Positions 8,472-17,285 of a DNA stretch of 64,000 nt are shown piece after piece. A program made the translations under genes and the position numbers. The stretch is from contig NZ_CAPS01000009.1 in NCBI RefSeq assembly GCF_000333955.1, positions 1 through 64,000 of the forward strand, read 5' to 3'. Numbering within the stretch: the stretch's first letter is position 1; every line of letters starts with the position of its first letter. The notes beneath the pieces were generated by a model. That model had not been told where the DNA came from. It did no database searches and worked only from the letters and a program-made list of their open reading frames with translations. The stretch is from Rhodococcus sp. AW25M09. GTDB lineage: Bacteria > Actinomycetota > Actinomycetes > Mycobacteriales > Mycobacteriaceae.

Positions 8472-9886
8472 GTCGAACGGCTACCGTCGTCGGCAGCGGG
8501 CCGAACGGGCTCGCTGCCGCCCTGGCCCTGGCAAGGGCCGGCCTGGAAGTCACTGTCCTCGAGGCCGCTGACGAGATCGGCGGCGGGACAAGAAGTCACC
8601 GTCCGTTCACCTCCGCCGATCTTCTGGTCGATCACTGCGCAGGCTTCCACCCGATGGCAGTGGGATCGCCTGCTCTGGGCGACCTGCAGAACTACGGCTT
8701 GAAATGGGTGTGGCCCGAGATCGATTGCGCTCATCCACTTGTCGATGATGCGGCGGGGTTGCTGCATCGTTCGGTCGAGAAAACGGCCACCGGGTTGGGT
8801 TCGGACGGACGGCGATGGAAAAGGGTGTTCGGGTATCCCTCCTCGAGGTACGGCAAACTCTCTACCGACCTGCTGGGCCCCGTCGTTCACGTTCCTCGTC
8901 ATCCCTGGCTGTTGGCCCGCTTCGGCGCACCGACGGCACTGCCGGCGGCCACCCTGGCGCGCCTGTTCACCACGCCTCAGGCACGGGCATTGTGGATCGG
9001 TGCGGCGGCGCACGCAATGAGGCCACTGACCGAGGTGTTCTCCTCGGCCATCGGCGCTGGCATCCTCACCGCCGGCCATCACAACGGGTGGCCGGTGGCC
9101 GAGGGTGGAACGTCGGCGATCTCCCAGGCAATGCACCACGCACTCCTCGATCATGGGGCATCGGTGCAGACCGGGACCACCGTGACCTCCCGAGCGGATC
9201 TACCCACTGCCGACGTCACCCTGTTCGATACCAGCCCTACGGCGGTGACATCGATACTGGGCGAAGCCCTGCCGAGCGCGACTCGACGTTCGTACGGTCG
9301 GTTCCAGTACGGGCCGGCGGCATTCAAGGTAGACATCGCCGTCCGAGGCGGCGTCCCGTGGAGCGATCCTCGGGTTGCGAAGGCCGGGACGGTCCACGTC
9401 GGGGGAAGCGCCGACGAGATCGTCACCGCCGAAGCGGATGTGGCCGCAGGGCGGATGCCGGACCGTCCCTTCGTACTCGTCGGTCAGCAGTACGTGGCCG
9501 ACCCTCAGCGTGCAGATGGCGATGTCGTCCCCGTCTACGCCTACGCGCACGTCCCTGCCGGCCTGGACATCGATATCACCGAAGCGGTGATCGAACGAAT
9601 GGAACAATTCGCACCCGGTCTCCGATCACGAGTCATCGAAACCGTCACCACTACCCCGAACAGCTTCTCCGCCGGCAACGCCAACTTCGTCGACGGCGAC
9701 ATCCTGTGCGGCGCATCGTCGCCGACACAACTGCTGCTCGGCCCGAGGCCGGGGCGCGATCCCTACCGCACCGGCACCCCCGGGCACTACCTGTGCTCGG
9801 CGGCGGCACCCCCTGGCCCTGGAGCGCATGGCATGGCCGGTCTGAACGCCGCCCGCAGAGCCTTGCACGACCTGAACCGACACTGA
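8468..9886 (+). CDS. FAD-dependent oxidoreductase (phytoene desaturase-like)
   Basis: It starts at GTG 8468, overlapping the previous stop (GTGA), giving 472 residues. The N-terminus is a clean Rossmann dinucleotide fold (VVGSGPNGLAAALALARAGL followed by an acidic end, VLEAADEIGGGTRS). The C-terminus has the FAD-contact region around PGHYLCSAAAPPGPGAHGMAG. It belongs to the NAD(P)/FAD amine oxidase-phytoene desaturase superfamily. The longer frame from 8342 overlaps the upstream coding region and is unlikely. The substrate is unknown; the operon with DUF3556 and an SDR suggests lipid or envelope redox chemistry. Confidence 0.85.
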   Translation: MSRTATVVGSGPNGLAAALALARAGLEVTVLEAADEIGGGTRSHRPFTSADLLVDHCAGFHPMAVGSPALGDLQNYGLKWVWPEIDCAHPLVDDAAGLLHRSVEKTATGLGSDGRRWKRVFGYPSSRYGKLSTDLLGPVVHVPRHPWLLARFGAPTALPAATLARLFTTPQARALWIGAAAHAMRPLTEVFSSAIGAGILTAGHHNGWPVAEGGTSAISQAMHHALLDHGASVQTGTTVTSRADLPTADVTLFDTSPTAVTSILGEALPSATRRSYGRFQYGPAAFKVDIAVRGGVPWSDPRVAKAGTVHVGGSADEIVTAEADVAAGRMPDRPFVLVGQQYVADPQRADGDVVPVYAYAHVPAGLDIDITEAVIERMEQFAPGLRSRVIETVTTTPNSFSAGNANFVDGDILCGASSPTQLLLGPRPGRDPYRTGTPGHYLCSAAAPPGPGAHGMAGLNAARRALHDLNRH

Positions 9887-9943
9887 CCGAGCGATCACGT
9901 TCACCATCAACTCATTTCCACCCCGAACTCGAAGGATTACGAC

Positions 9944-10699
9944 ATGACCGAACTGGACGGCAAACGTTTCTTCATCACCGGATCCGCAGCCGGAATTGGC
10001 AGGGGCATAGCAGAACTCGCTATCAGCCGCGGTGCCCGCGTCGTTATCAGTGACATCGACGCCGACGCCGCCGAACGTACAGCCCACGACATCGGCGCAG
10101 CCGGAGTGGCCAACTGCGACGTCACCGACGAAGCCAGCGTGGTCGAAGCCATCGCCGCAGCCGAGGGCCTGCTCGGGGGAATCGACGTCCTGGTCAACAA
10201 TGCCGGTATCGAGGTCGCAGCGCCCTTGGCGGAGCAGTCGACCGAGAGCTTCGACCGAATCTTCGCCGTCAACGTCCGCGGACCGTTCGTCGCGACGAAG
10301 GCCGCTGTTCCCGCCCTGAAGCGCAGTGGTGGCAACATCGTCAACATTGCATCGATCGCGGGTACTGGAGGCAGCCCGTTGTTGGGCTCGTACTGTGCCA
10401 CCAAAGCTGCACTGATTCAGCTCACCCGCGTCGCCGCAGTCGAACTCAGGGCTTCGGGCATCCGCGTGAACGCAGTCTGCCCTGGGTTCGCCGACACCAC
10501 GATGGTCGATCGCCTTCGACCCGAGTTCGAGGCAGCAACAGCGGTTCCGTTCGGTGATCTCGTTGCAGCACAACAAGGCAGACTCGGCACCGCGAAGGAC
10601 ATTGCAGAGGTCGCCTGCTTCCTCGCCTCCGACCGGGCAAGCTGGGTGACCGGAAGCCACTACGTCCTCGACGGTGGCCTGACCGCCTCGCTGATCTGA
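9944..10699 (+). CDS. Short-chain dehydrogenase/reductase
   Basis: A 251-residue classical SDR. It has the TGSAAGIGRG cofactor motif near residue 12, VNNAGIE near 85, a catalytic serine in NIASIAG, the YCATK catalytic Tyr-Lys pair near residue 150, and the C-terminal DGG signature (VLDGGLTA). It is preceded by AAGGATT and lies 57 bp after the FAD oxidoreductase, so it probably belongs to the same operon. It catalyses NAD(P)-dependent oxidation or reduction of an unidentified alcohol or ketone. Confidence 0.9.
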   Translation: MTELDGKRFFITGSAAGIGRGIAELAISRGARVVISDIDADAAERTAHDIGAAGVANCDVTDEASVVEAIAAAEGLLGGIDVLVNNAGIEVAAPLAEQSTESFDRIFAVNVRGPFVATKAAVPALKRSGGNIVNIASIAGTGGSPLLGSYCATKAALIQLTRVAAVELRASGIRVNAVCPGFADTTMVDRLRPEFEAATAVPFGDLVAAQQGRLGTAKDIAEVACFLASDRASWVTGSHYVLDGGLTASLI

Positions 10700-10919
10700 T
10701 ACCGCACCCTCGAACAGCAAGGAAACGCCTCTGGTGCTGAGGAAGTCGACGCAGTCGTTGCCTTCTCCGCCTTAGCGTAGTCATCGTGGTGTATGGGCAG
10801 CAGCCCCATATTCGGCGGCCGTCTCGTCGCGTCTTTGCTGTAGATCACAACTTCTGTCATCGATCGACACCACACGCGTATGCGTTCCACCCACATATAC
10901 GACGGATTCTGTCGTGCGC

Positions 10920-11255
10920 TCACAAGGCCTTCATCTTGGCAAAGGGATAGCCACCGATGACCACGACGACGAATACATAGCCTGTCAGACAGAGCAATTC
11001 CCACGTCGTTCTGTCACGCTGAAATTCCAGAAATATCCAAATGAGAGGAGCCAGAAGCAAAATGGCAGCGGCGATGCCGCAGACCGCGAATGACTTGTTC
11101 GCCACAGCGCGTAGGTGCGGCGTGGTCTTCACTCGGTCCGATACTTCGCCGCCGTAGTAGTCGGAATGGAGCACCTTCCCTCGCAACCCCACTGCTGCCC
11201 CGTAGCTGAACGCGACGATGCCCACCATCAGTCCTAGAGCAAGTGCAGTGTTCAC
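10920..11255 (-). CDS. Hypothetical small membrane protein
   Basis: 111 residues from a GTG start. Three hydrophobic segments are visible: residues 4-24, 57-76 and 87-102. A polar loop separates the first two. No family is recognised. Composition and codon use fit the surroundings. A possible 37-residue frame ends 3 bp before its start. Confidence 0.55.
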   Translation of the reverse strand: MNTALALGLMVGIVAFSYGAAVGLRGKVLHSDYYGGEVSDRVKTTPHLRAVANKSFAVCGIAAAILLLAPLIWIFLEFQRDRTTWELLCLTGYVFVVVVIGGYPFAKMKAL

Positions 11256-11257
11256 GG

Positions 11258-11371
11258 CTACAGGATTCCCTCGGCTGAACCGGGCAACCTGAACGACCGG
11301 TGCATCTGGATTCCTGCCTGCACGACGACGATCAGCGCGGGACGATCGAGTTCGATCGATGGTGTGTCCAT
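11258..11371 (-). CDS. Possible 37-residue small ORF upstream of membrane protein
   Basis: The frame begins at ATG 11371 (MDTPSIELDRPALIVVVQAG) and stops 2-3 bp before the GTG of the downstream gene, an arrangement typical of translational coupling. Third-position GC is fairly high. There is no clear Shine-Dalgarno site and no recognised family, so it may be chance. The rest of 11372-11626 shows no feature I can support. Confidence 0.2.
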   Translation of the reverse strand: MDTPSIELDRPALIVVVQAGIQMHRSFRLPGSAEGIL

Positions 11372-11626
11372 GCCATCCAGGCTATCTACGATCAGTCTCC
11401 GAGACCACAATGCCGGGTGGCCCCTTGCCCACCCTCGTTACCGTTCGACCAGCACACGGTGATGTGATGTGCGCGGTATGCCGTACTGCGTGAATTGTAC
11501 TGAGCTGCACTGTTACCGGGCGAATACCCGGAACGCTGCTCACCACGCAGGGAGAGGGCCGGAAGACCGCCGACCCACGGCACGTGCTCGCTTCGAACGA
11601 AAACTACCCACTACCCGGCATATTGC

Positions 11627-12103
11627 TTACTCCTCGATCAGGTCGAACTCCCAGTTGACTCGTTGGATTTCCAGGTCCACCAGACGGATTCGTTTGGCAA
11701 TATCGTCTGCAGTGGAACGTAATTCGGAGACCGGTAGTGCCGCTACGTAGACCAACTCCGATCGCAGTTGCCGCGGCCCGTAGCGGCGGTCCTGATCACG
11801 TCCCGATGCCGCATCCGCGGCCGCAGAGATCGCCTTGTGGCGCATACGCAGCACGTCACGAGACGCGAGTGCGTCGGTGATGGTTCCATCTCGCACCGTG
11901 GCGGCACTGTTGGTCCGGTTTATCCGGCGAATGAGCACTTCGAGTCGATCGAGTCCGATGGTGTACTCCGACAGCAGAGCTGATGCATCCTCGGCCGGTG
12001 ATTCACCGTCCTGATGACGTGCGTTCGCCAGAATCCGAACCTTCAGGTGTTCGGAGCGCTTGATCAATTCCCCTCGTTCGGCGAGGGCCTCTGCAAGTTT
12101 CAT
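11627..12103 (-). CDS. DIP1984 family protein (septicolysin-like)
   Basis: About 158 residues, mostly charged helix. MKLAEALAERGELIKRSEHL at the start and a C-terminal segment RLVDLEIQRVNWEFDLIEE are characteristic of the DIP1984 family, sometimes labelled septicolysin, whose role is not established. ATG 12103 is preferred over GTG 12112 because a GAGG site lies 8 bp before the ATG and the family begins MKLAEAL. No signal peptide is visible. Confidence 0.75.
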   Translation of the reverse strand: MKLAEALAERGELIKRSEHLKVRILANARHQDGESPAEDASALLSEYTIGLDRLEVLIRRINRTNSAATVRDGTITDALASRDVLRMRHKAISAAADAASGRDQDRRYGPRQLRSELVYVAALPVSELRSTADDIAKRIRLVDLEIQRVNWEFDLIEE

Positions 12104-12252
12104 GATCTGCACCTCGGACCAGTGGACCCGAAGGTGGTCTGAATGCGGGCGCTCATGCGCCTTTCGACGTGTCGAATCTGTTCATGGATCTACAAGTACC
12201 ACAGTTCTTCGAACTACGAAAGAGCCTGTGCGAGCCACTGATCGCCGCGCCA

Positions 12253-12750
12253 CTACCGAAGATCAAGAAGTAGTCGCTTCAACAAGCCGGCGAGTTGGGC
12301 TCGTTCGTCCGGATTCAGAGACCCCAGCAGAGCCTCCTCGTTGGCCACGTGCGCGGGCAGTGCGGCATCCACTGCAGCAATCCCGGCCGGAGTCAGTTGC
12401 ACGATGACCACCCGCCGATTGGTCGGATCGATTTCGCGTTCGATCAACCCCTTGTCGGTCAGACGGTTCAACCGGTGCGTGACGGCGCCCGAGGTCACCA
12501 TCGCACTGTCCAGCAACTGACCCACCGTGAGACGATGCGGAGACCCAGCGCGTCGGAGCGTAGCAATGAGGTCGAATTCCCCTGGCTGCAAACCGAATTC
12601 AGCCAAAACGGCCTGTGTTCGTTTGTCCAGAACGGACGCCGCTCGGCTTATCCTGCCGATCACAGCCATCGGACTCACGTCCACATCGGGCCGCTCGGCG
12701 CGCCACTGCTGCACAATCCGGTCCACTGCGTCGACAATGTCGTCCGCCAT
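12253..12750 (-). CDS. MarR-family transcriptional regulator
   Basis: 165 residues with a winged helix core: FDLIATLRRAGSPHRLTVGQ, LLDSAMVTSGAVTHRLNRLT as the recognition region, and the wing DKGLIEREIDPTNRRVVIVQ. It binds DNA as a dimer, typically repressing adjacent genes until a small ligand binds. It is divergent from an EamA transporter across a 127-bp gap that carries direct repeats, so it probably regulates itself and the transporter. Confidence 0.9.
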   Translation of the reverse strand: MADDIVDAVDRIVQQWRAERPDVDVSPMAVIGRISRAASVLDKRTQAVLAEFGLQPGEFDLIATLRRAGSPHRLTVGQLLDSAMVTSGAVTHRLNRLTDKGLIEREIDPTNRRVVIVQLTPAGIAAVDAALPAHVANEEALLGSLNPDERAQLAGLLKRLLLDLR

Positions 12751-12815
12751 CGGTCAACCACCCTTCAATACTTCAGCGCTTAATTGTTTGACATTCTCGC
12801 ACGCCGGTCCTAGCG

Positions 12816-12840
12816 TTCAACGTTAGATAGTTCAACGTTA
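12816..12840. promoter_or_regulatory. Putative MarR operator (direct repeat TTCAACGTTA)
   Basis: TTCAACGTTA occurs at 12816-12825 and 12831-12840, a 15-bp period, in the gap between the divergent marR and EamA genes and 38 bp before the transporter start. AACGTT is itself palindromic, so each repeat half could hold a symmetric site. Binding by the neighbouring MarR is inferred from position. Confidence 0.45.
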
Positions 12841-12877
12841 AGATATTGCCGAAACCCATCCTGGAGATGAGCCCACG

Positions 12878-13825
12878 ATGCAGACACCTCACCAGCAGGC
12901 GCAACCAACCGATGCTCGACGCCTCATCCCGCCGCAGGTCACACCGTCGGCTCTCGCATTCACTGCCACTGCGGCACTAGCTCCCATCCTGTGGGGAACG
13001 ACCTACCTGGTGACCACCGAACTCCTTCCGCCGGATCGGCCCATGACCGCCGGCGCTCTGCGAGCAGTTCCCGCCGGGCTACTTCTGCTGCTCATAGCAC
13101 CGGGCATTCCGGCGAAGGGCTGGCGACTGAAGACCGCGACCCTCGGCGTGCTGAACATCGGATTGTTCTTCCCCATGCTGTTCGTGGCGGCCTACCGACT
13201 GCCCGGAGGCATCGCCGCCGTCGTCGGGTCTGTTCAGCCGCTCGTCATCATCGCGATATCGGCCGCCGTCGGTTGGGGACGAACCCGTCCTGTGCAGATC
13301 GGATGTGCGGGGGTCGCTGTCGCAGGGGTTGCCTTGACTGCAGCGGCGGGCACCGTCCGGCTCGACGGGATCGGACTCGCCGCGGCAGTAGTTGGGACGG
13401 TAAGCATGGCAACGGGTATCACCCTCACCAAACGGTGGGGCGTGGCTCCGAACACCAACCCGCTCAATTCCACTGCGTGGCAACTACTCGTCGGCGGGAT
13501 TGTCATCGGCCCGTTGATTCCGATCGTCGACGACGGCCCGTGGGCCATCGATGGAAAGGCTGTTGTCGGCTACACCTGGCTGGCGGTAGTTGGCGGGGCT
13601 GTGGCCTACTCGCTCTGGTTTCGCGGTGCACGCCATCTTCCGTCCACCAACATCGCACTCCTCGGCGTGTTGAGCCCGCTGACGGCGGCCGTACTCGGAT
13701 GGATCGTGCTGGGACAGGACATGACCGGACTGCAGTGCACGGGTTTCGGTATCGCTCTCATCGGGTCGATAGCCGGCCAGCTCGTCGCGACCGGCCGACG
13801 TGATCGGTCGGGAAACGGGAGATGA
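12878..13825 (+). CDS. EamA/DMT-family transporter
   Basis: 315 residues with ten hydrophobic helices in two repeated EamA halves. LAPILWGTTYLVTTELLPPD at residues 36-55 is the family's N-terminal signature, and ALLGVLSPLTAAVLGWIVLG marks the second half. These proteins export or exchange small metabolites across the plasma membrane; the substrate is unknown. The divergent MarR and intervening repeats suggest inducible efflux. GGAG lies upstream of the ATG. Confidence 0.87.
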   Translation: MQTPHQQAQPTDARRLIPPQVTPSALAFTATAALAPILWGTTYLVTTELLPPDRPMTAGALRAVPAGLLLLLIAPGIPAKGWRLKTATLGVLNIGLFFPMLFVAAYRLPGGIAAVVGSVQPLVIIAISAAVGWGRTRPVQIGCAGVAVAGVALTAAAGTVRLDGIGLAAAVVGTVSMATGITLTKRWGVAPNTNPLNSTAWQLLVGGIVIGPLIPIVDDGPWAIDGKAVVGYTWLAVVGGAVAYSLWFRGARHLPSTNIALLGVLSPLTAAVLGWIVLGQDMTGLQCTGFGIALIGSIAGQLVATGRRDRSGNGR

Positions 13826-14050
13826 CAAGAGTGCGTCGTCTTCCCTCTTCGATCTTTGTCGACTGCGGTACGCGAATCATGCTGATTGCGAACAACATTT
13901 CTTCTTTCGGGCAAAGACCAGGTAGGGCATCCGATTCGTGCTCTCGTTTCAGGGACGGCGGTATCCACGCGCAAGGGACCGAAGTACAAAACGACCGGTT
14001 CGTCCGTGTCGTACACCTGGACGCAACAACAACGATCTATCGTGACCCCT

Positions 14051-15379
14051 ATGACCTCGTCCAGGTACATGCCGCCACGAACCGAACCTGGATCGCGTAG
14101 GCCTGTCGAGCAAGGGTCGATCGCCGGAGATTCGCACGCTCAGGTCGGCCCGCGCTCTTCTGCGCGGACGGCACAGAAGCGCCGACTCGGTCGACGTTGG
14201 CTGGCGGGATCGGTGTTCGCTGCGTGCATCGCCCTTGCAGCGCACGCGTTCTTCCTGGGATGGGCGGGCCCGTTCGGACTTTTCGGTAACGGTATCGATT
14301 CCATCGTCTACCGACACGGTGGCGAGGTAATCCTGCACGGTGAGCCGTTGTACGACTTCGCCCTGTTCGACATCGGATTGCCGTTCACCTATCCACCTTT
14401 CGCGGGGTTGATGTTCACTCCGCTTGCGCTTGTCACTGTGGCGAGCGCCGTGACACTGCTGCAAGTGATCAATGTGTTGTTGGTCTACGCGGCGGTGGTG
14501 CTGAGCTGGCGCGCTCTCGGACACCGCAGCGGTATGACGTATCTCGTCAGCGCGGGGATGGCGATCGCGTTCACCTGGCTCGAGCCGGTGCGCATGACCA
14601 TCTGGCTCGGCCAGATCAACCTGCTGCTACTCGTCTTGGTCTTGTTCGATCTGAGCCGAGGCGAGGGCAGCCGCCTGCGCGGCGTCGGCGTGGGAATTGC
14701 CGCGGGACTGAAGCTGACCCCCGCATTCTTCGTCCTCTACCTGCTGGCCATCAAGCAGTGGCGTTCGGCGACCATCGCGTGCGCCGCGTTCGCAGTCACA
14801 GTCGCCGCCGGATTCCTGTTCATCCCCGGCGATTCCTGGAAATTCTGGACCACGACGATGGTCGACTCCGAACGGATCGGAGCGCTCGCATCACCGGCGA
14901 ATCAGTCGATCCACGGCGCTCTGGCCCGCCTGTGGCCGGGCCACACGCCGCCGTTCCTGGTCTGGTTTCTCCTCGCCGCCGCCGTTGCCGTCCTTGCTCT
15001 ATGGACGGCTGTGCGCGCTCACAAAGCAGGGAAGGCGTTGCTGGCCTTGGTAATCACCGGACTCGCGACACCGATGGTTTCTCCGTTCGCATGGGGCCAC
15101 CACTGGGTGTGGTGCATACCGTTGACCATCGTCGCTCTCGATTATGCGAATGGACGCCGCACCTGGTGGAGCTGGCTGGCACCGCTCGCGGTGACCGCAC
15201 CCATGATCGCCTGGTACTTCACCGACTACCGCGGCATCGAGGCGATCGGCATCTTCATGTTCGAGGGATCGCCAGCATTCGAGTTCGCGGTTCAATTCAC
15301 CTATCCGGCGGTGTTTCTGGCAGTCCTCGCCGCAACACTCGTCTCCTCGTTTCGGCAATCGAGCCCGGCCACCGTCTGA
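14051..15379 (+). CDS. GT87-family polyprenol-phosphate-mannose-type glycosyltransferase
   Basis: The frame is open from 13886, but the family-like protein begins around residue 50 of it. I place the start at ATG 14051 (ATG 14069 is also possible, and no good ribosome site is visible). About 442 residues have roughly ten membrane helices. The first extracellular loop holds YRHGGEVILHGEPLYDF and FTYPPFAGLMFTPL, typical of GT87/DUF2029 alpha-mannosyltransferases that use a lipid-linked sugar outside the membrane to build lipomannan or related glycans. The acceptor is unknown. Confidence 0.75.
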   Translation: MTSSRYMPPRTEPGSRRPVEQGSIAGDSHAQVGPRSSARTAQKRRLGRRWLAGSVFAACIALAAHAFFLGWAGPFGLFGNGIDSIVYRHGGEVILHGEPLYDFALFDIGLPFTYPPFAGLMFTPLALVTVASAVTLLQVINVLLVYAAVVLSWRALGHRSGMTYLVSAGMAIAFTWLEPVRMTIWLGQINLLLLVLVLFDLSRGEGSRLRGVGVGIAAGLKLTPAFFVLYLLAIKQWRSATIACAAFAVTVAAGFLFIPGDSWKFWTTTMVDSERIGALASPANQSIHGALARLWPGHTPPFLVWFLLAAAVAVLALWTAVRAHKAGKALLALVITGLATPMVSPFAWGHHWVWCIPLTIVALDYANGRRTWWSWLAPLAVTAPMIAWYFTDYRGIEAIGIFMFEGSPAFEFAVQFTYPAVFLAVLAATLVSSFRQSSPATV

Positions 15380-15439
15380 GTTGCCGGTTAACGGCGACGA
15401 CAGAATCGTGTGCAGTCGACCGCGCGCAGCGCGGCTGGC

Positions 15440-15698
15440 TGCACCGGATTTGGTCGACGGTGGCGATGATGTGGGCAACAACCTGCTCGATTCGCTCGGT
15501 CAGGTCCAACCAGGTGTACCGAAGGATCGGCCAGCTCTGCGACAGGGCATTCTGCCGAACCCGATCACGTTGAAATGCGTCGCGATCGTTGTGAAATACC
15601 CAGCCGTCGATCTCGATCGACACCATGTCCGCCAGCAACGCGATGTCGAGTTCGTACCCGCAACTATCGAAATCGCCGACATCCCGCTACTATCCTCG
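15440..15698 (-). pseudogene. Remnant of DUF559/Vsr-like endonuclease domain
   Basis: The minus-strand frame encodes YELDIALLADMVSIEIDGW followed by VFHNDRDAFQRDR, RQNALSQSWPILRYTWLDL and a helical tail. This is the C-terminal half of the DUF559 (very-short-patch repair endonuclease-like) domain common in actinobacteria, with the catalytic-type E-x-DGW and QRDRxRQN features. The frame meets a stop just upstream of residue R at 15698, so the N-terminal AbiEi-like part is missing. No start codon fits a complete domain. I read it as a decayed fragment. Confidence 0.5.
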
Positions 15699-15738
15699 GT
15701 ACATCAGACCGGATGGTCTCGAACGTGGAGGACTCGAA

Positions 15739-16116
15739 ATGCCGTACTTCGGTGTGTTGGTGATGTTGCTGTGGGTGTTCTGCCTGATCGACGTGATCAC
15801 CGCCGACGATGGTGGCGTGCGGTATCTCCCGAAAATTGTGTGGCTGCTGCTCGTGGTGTTTCTTCCCTTGGCGGGATCGCTCGCCTGGCTGTTCGCAGGA
15901 CGCCCGATAGGCGGCGGGATCTGGGGAGGCCCTGGCGGCGGGTCCCACTACCAGCGAGCGGGCAACTCCGCGTTTCCGGAATACGAGACCCGTCCGGGCC
16001 GTCAAGCCGCGCAGAACTCTGAAGCAGACGCCGAGTTTCTGCGCCGCTGTCGGGCTCGGGCAGAGGAGCAACGCCTACTCGAACGCGAGCGACGCAAGCG
16101 CGATCTCGGGCTCTGA
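15739..16116 (+). CDS. PLDc_N-domain small membrane protein
   Basis: ATG 15739 follows GGAGG by 8 bp, giving 125 residues. The first 60 residues hold two hydrophobic helices, an acidic loop (IDVITADDGG) and KIVWLLLVVFLPLAGSLAWL, matching the PLDc_N (phospholipase D nuclease N-terminal) membrane domain, usually found alone in such short proteins. The C-terminal 40 residues form a highly charged helix rich in Arg and Glu. The function of stand-alone PLDc_N proteins is not known. An upstream in-frame extension to 15625 overlaps the DUF559 remnant and is unlikely. Confidence 0.75.
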   Translation: MPYFGVLVMLLWVFCLIDVITADDGGVRYLPKIVWLLLVVFLPLAGSLAWLFAGRPIGGGIWGGPGGGSHYQRAGNSAFPEYETRPGRQAAQNSEADAEFLRRCRARAEEQRLLERERRKRDLGL

Positions 16117-16117
16117 C

Positions 16118-16855
16118 TCAGCGCTGCTGAATCGACGGCGAATCGATCGTTCCCCACCGGGAGGGCGGCAACACGATCAGGCGCGCCTTTCCGATCACAT
16201 CGTCCACCGGAACCGTCCCACCCAGTTCGTCACTGGCATGAGCTCTGGAATCGGCTGAGCCGCTTCGGTTGTCGCCCATCACCCACAGATTGCCGGACGG
16301 AACGGTCACCGGCCCGAAGCAGCGACCGGATTGCGGCGCGGTCTGGCACGTGAGCGCGTCGTCGACAAACGGGAAGTCCATGACGACATACGGCTCTTCG
16401 AGTGGGCGACCGTCGACCTCGACGCGACCCTGCGAGTCGCAGCATTGCACGGTCTGCCCTGCGACAGCGACGATTCGTTTCACGAGATCGTTCTCGTCGG
16501 GCGCGACCAGCCCCGCCCATGAACCGGCATCCTGCAGCGCCTTCGCAATCGCGTTGGTCGACCTCGTCGAGCTGTAGCCGATGTTCCATGATGAGGTCGG
16601 TGCCCGGAACACCACGACATCACCGGGGTGCGGATCACCGAAGCGGAATGCCATCTTGTCCACTGCGATTCGATCACCGACAAGAAGCGTTGGTTCCATC
16701 GACCCGGACGGAATGTAGTACACCCGTCCGACGAAAGTCTGCAACAGAACACTGAGAACCAACGCCACAACGACGAGGACGGCGGTCTCTCGCAGCCAGG
16801 TCGGGATTCTGCGTCGAGGCGCGTTGTCGATGTCGTGGTTGTCGGCAATCACCAT
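16118..16855 (-). CDS. lepB: Signal peptidase I
   Basis: 245 residues. One N-terminal transmembrane helix (about residues 24-44) is followed by the catalytic serine in PSGSMEPTL (Ser52) and the catalytic lysine in DLVKRIVAVAGQ (Lys126). The box E-like motif MGDNRSGSADSR is near residue 190. It cleaves Sec and Tat signal peptides on the outer face of the membrane. Length and motif order are normal for Gram-positive LepB. It ends 2 bp from the convergent PLDc_N gene. Another LepB elsewhere in the genome is possible. Confidence 0.93.
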   Translation of the reverse strand: MVIADNHDIDNAPRRRIPTWLRETAVLVVVALVLSVLLQTFVGRVYYIPSGSMEPTLLVGDRIAVDKMAFRFGDPHPGDVVVFRAPTSSWNIGYSSTRSTNAIAKALQDAGSWAGLVAPDENDLVKRIVAVAGQTVQCCDSQGRVEVDGRPLEEPYVVMDFPFVDDALTCQTAPQSGRCFGPVTVPSGNLWVMGDNRSGSADSRAHASDELGGTVPVDDVIGKARLIVLPPSRWGTIDSPSIQQR

Positions 16856-16896
16856 CCTGACAGCTTAGAGCCCGACTGTTGCGTATCGTACTGAGC

Positions 16897-17229
16897 ATGC
16901 TGTTTCTGGGCGTCGTACTGGCTGCGGTGGGAGCGTTCATGATAACCATCGCAACCAGGCAACTGTCACGCGTGAACGAGGGCCACCATCTGCCGATGAT
17001 CATCGGCCGTTTCGCAGTCCCTTCCCCCTCGAAGGTCACCGCTCTTCGGGTGGGCGCGCAAGCCGTCACTGCAGTCGCTGCGTGGATCGTCCTCGGGGCG
17101 ACGTGGGATTACCTGGCACCCTGGCCGTCCCTCATCGGAACCGCGATGACTCTCGTTGCAGCAGTTGTGATTCCAGTCGTCGCCATAACCTCAGCGCACA
17201 ATCGACGTCTAAGGACCCCAGCCGGATAG
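16897..17229 (+). CDS. Hypothetical membrane protein
   Basis: 110 residues from ATG 16897 (a TTG at 16879 is in frame). Three hydrophobic segments are visible: an N-terminal one (MLFLGVVLAAVGAFMITIA), AVTAVAAWIVLGATW, and IGTAMTLVAAVVIPVVAITS. No conserved family is recognised. It is transcribed away from lepB and lies 56 bp before the SMI1/KNR4 gene. Confidence 0.6.
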   Translation: MLFLGVVLAAVGAFMITIATRQLSRVNEGHHLPMIIGRFAVPSPSKVTALRVGAQAVTAVAAWIVLGATWDYLAPWPSLIGTAMTLVAAVVIPVVAITSAHNRRLRTPAG

Positions 17230-17285
17230 TTCGGCGACACTCGCGTCCCAATCCTGTCCTGCTCGCGAACGAGGAGAAATCTCAG

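Noticed and set aside
11372-11626. tRNA or other gene in the gap
   Set aside because: I found no cloverleaf or convincing frame; short frames on both strands look random.
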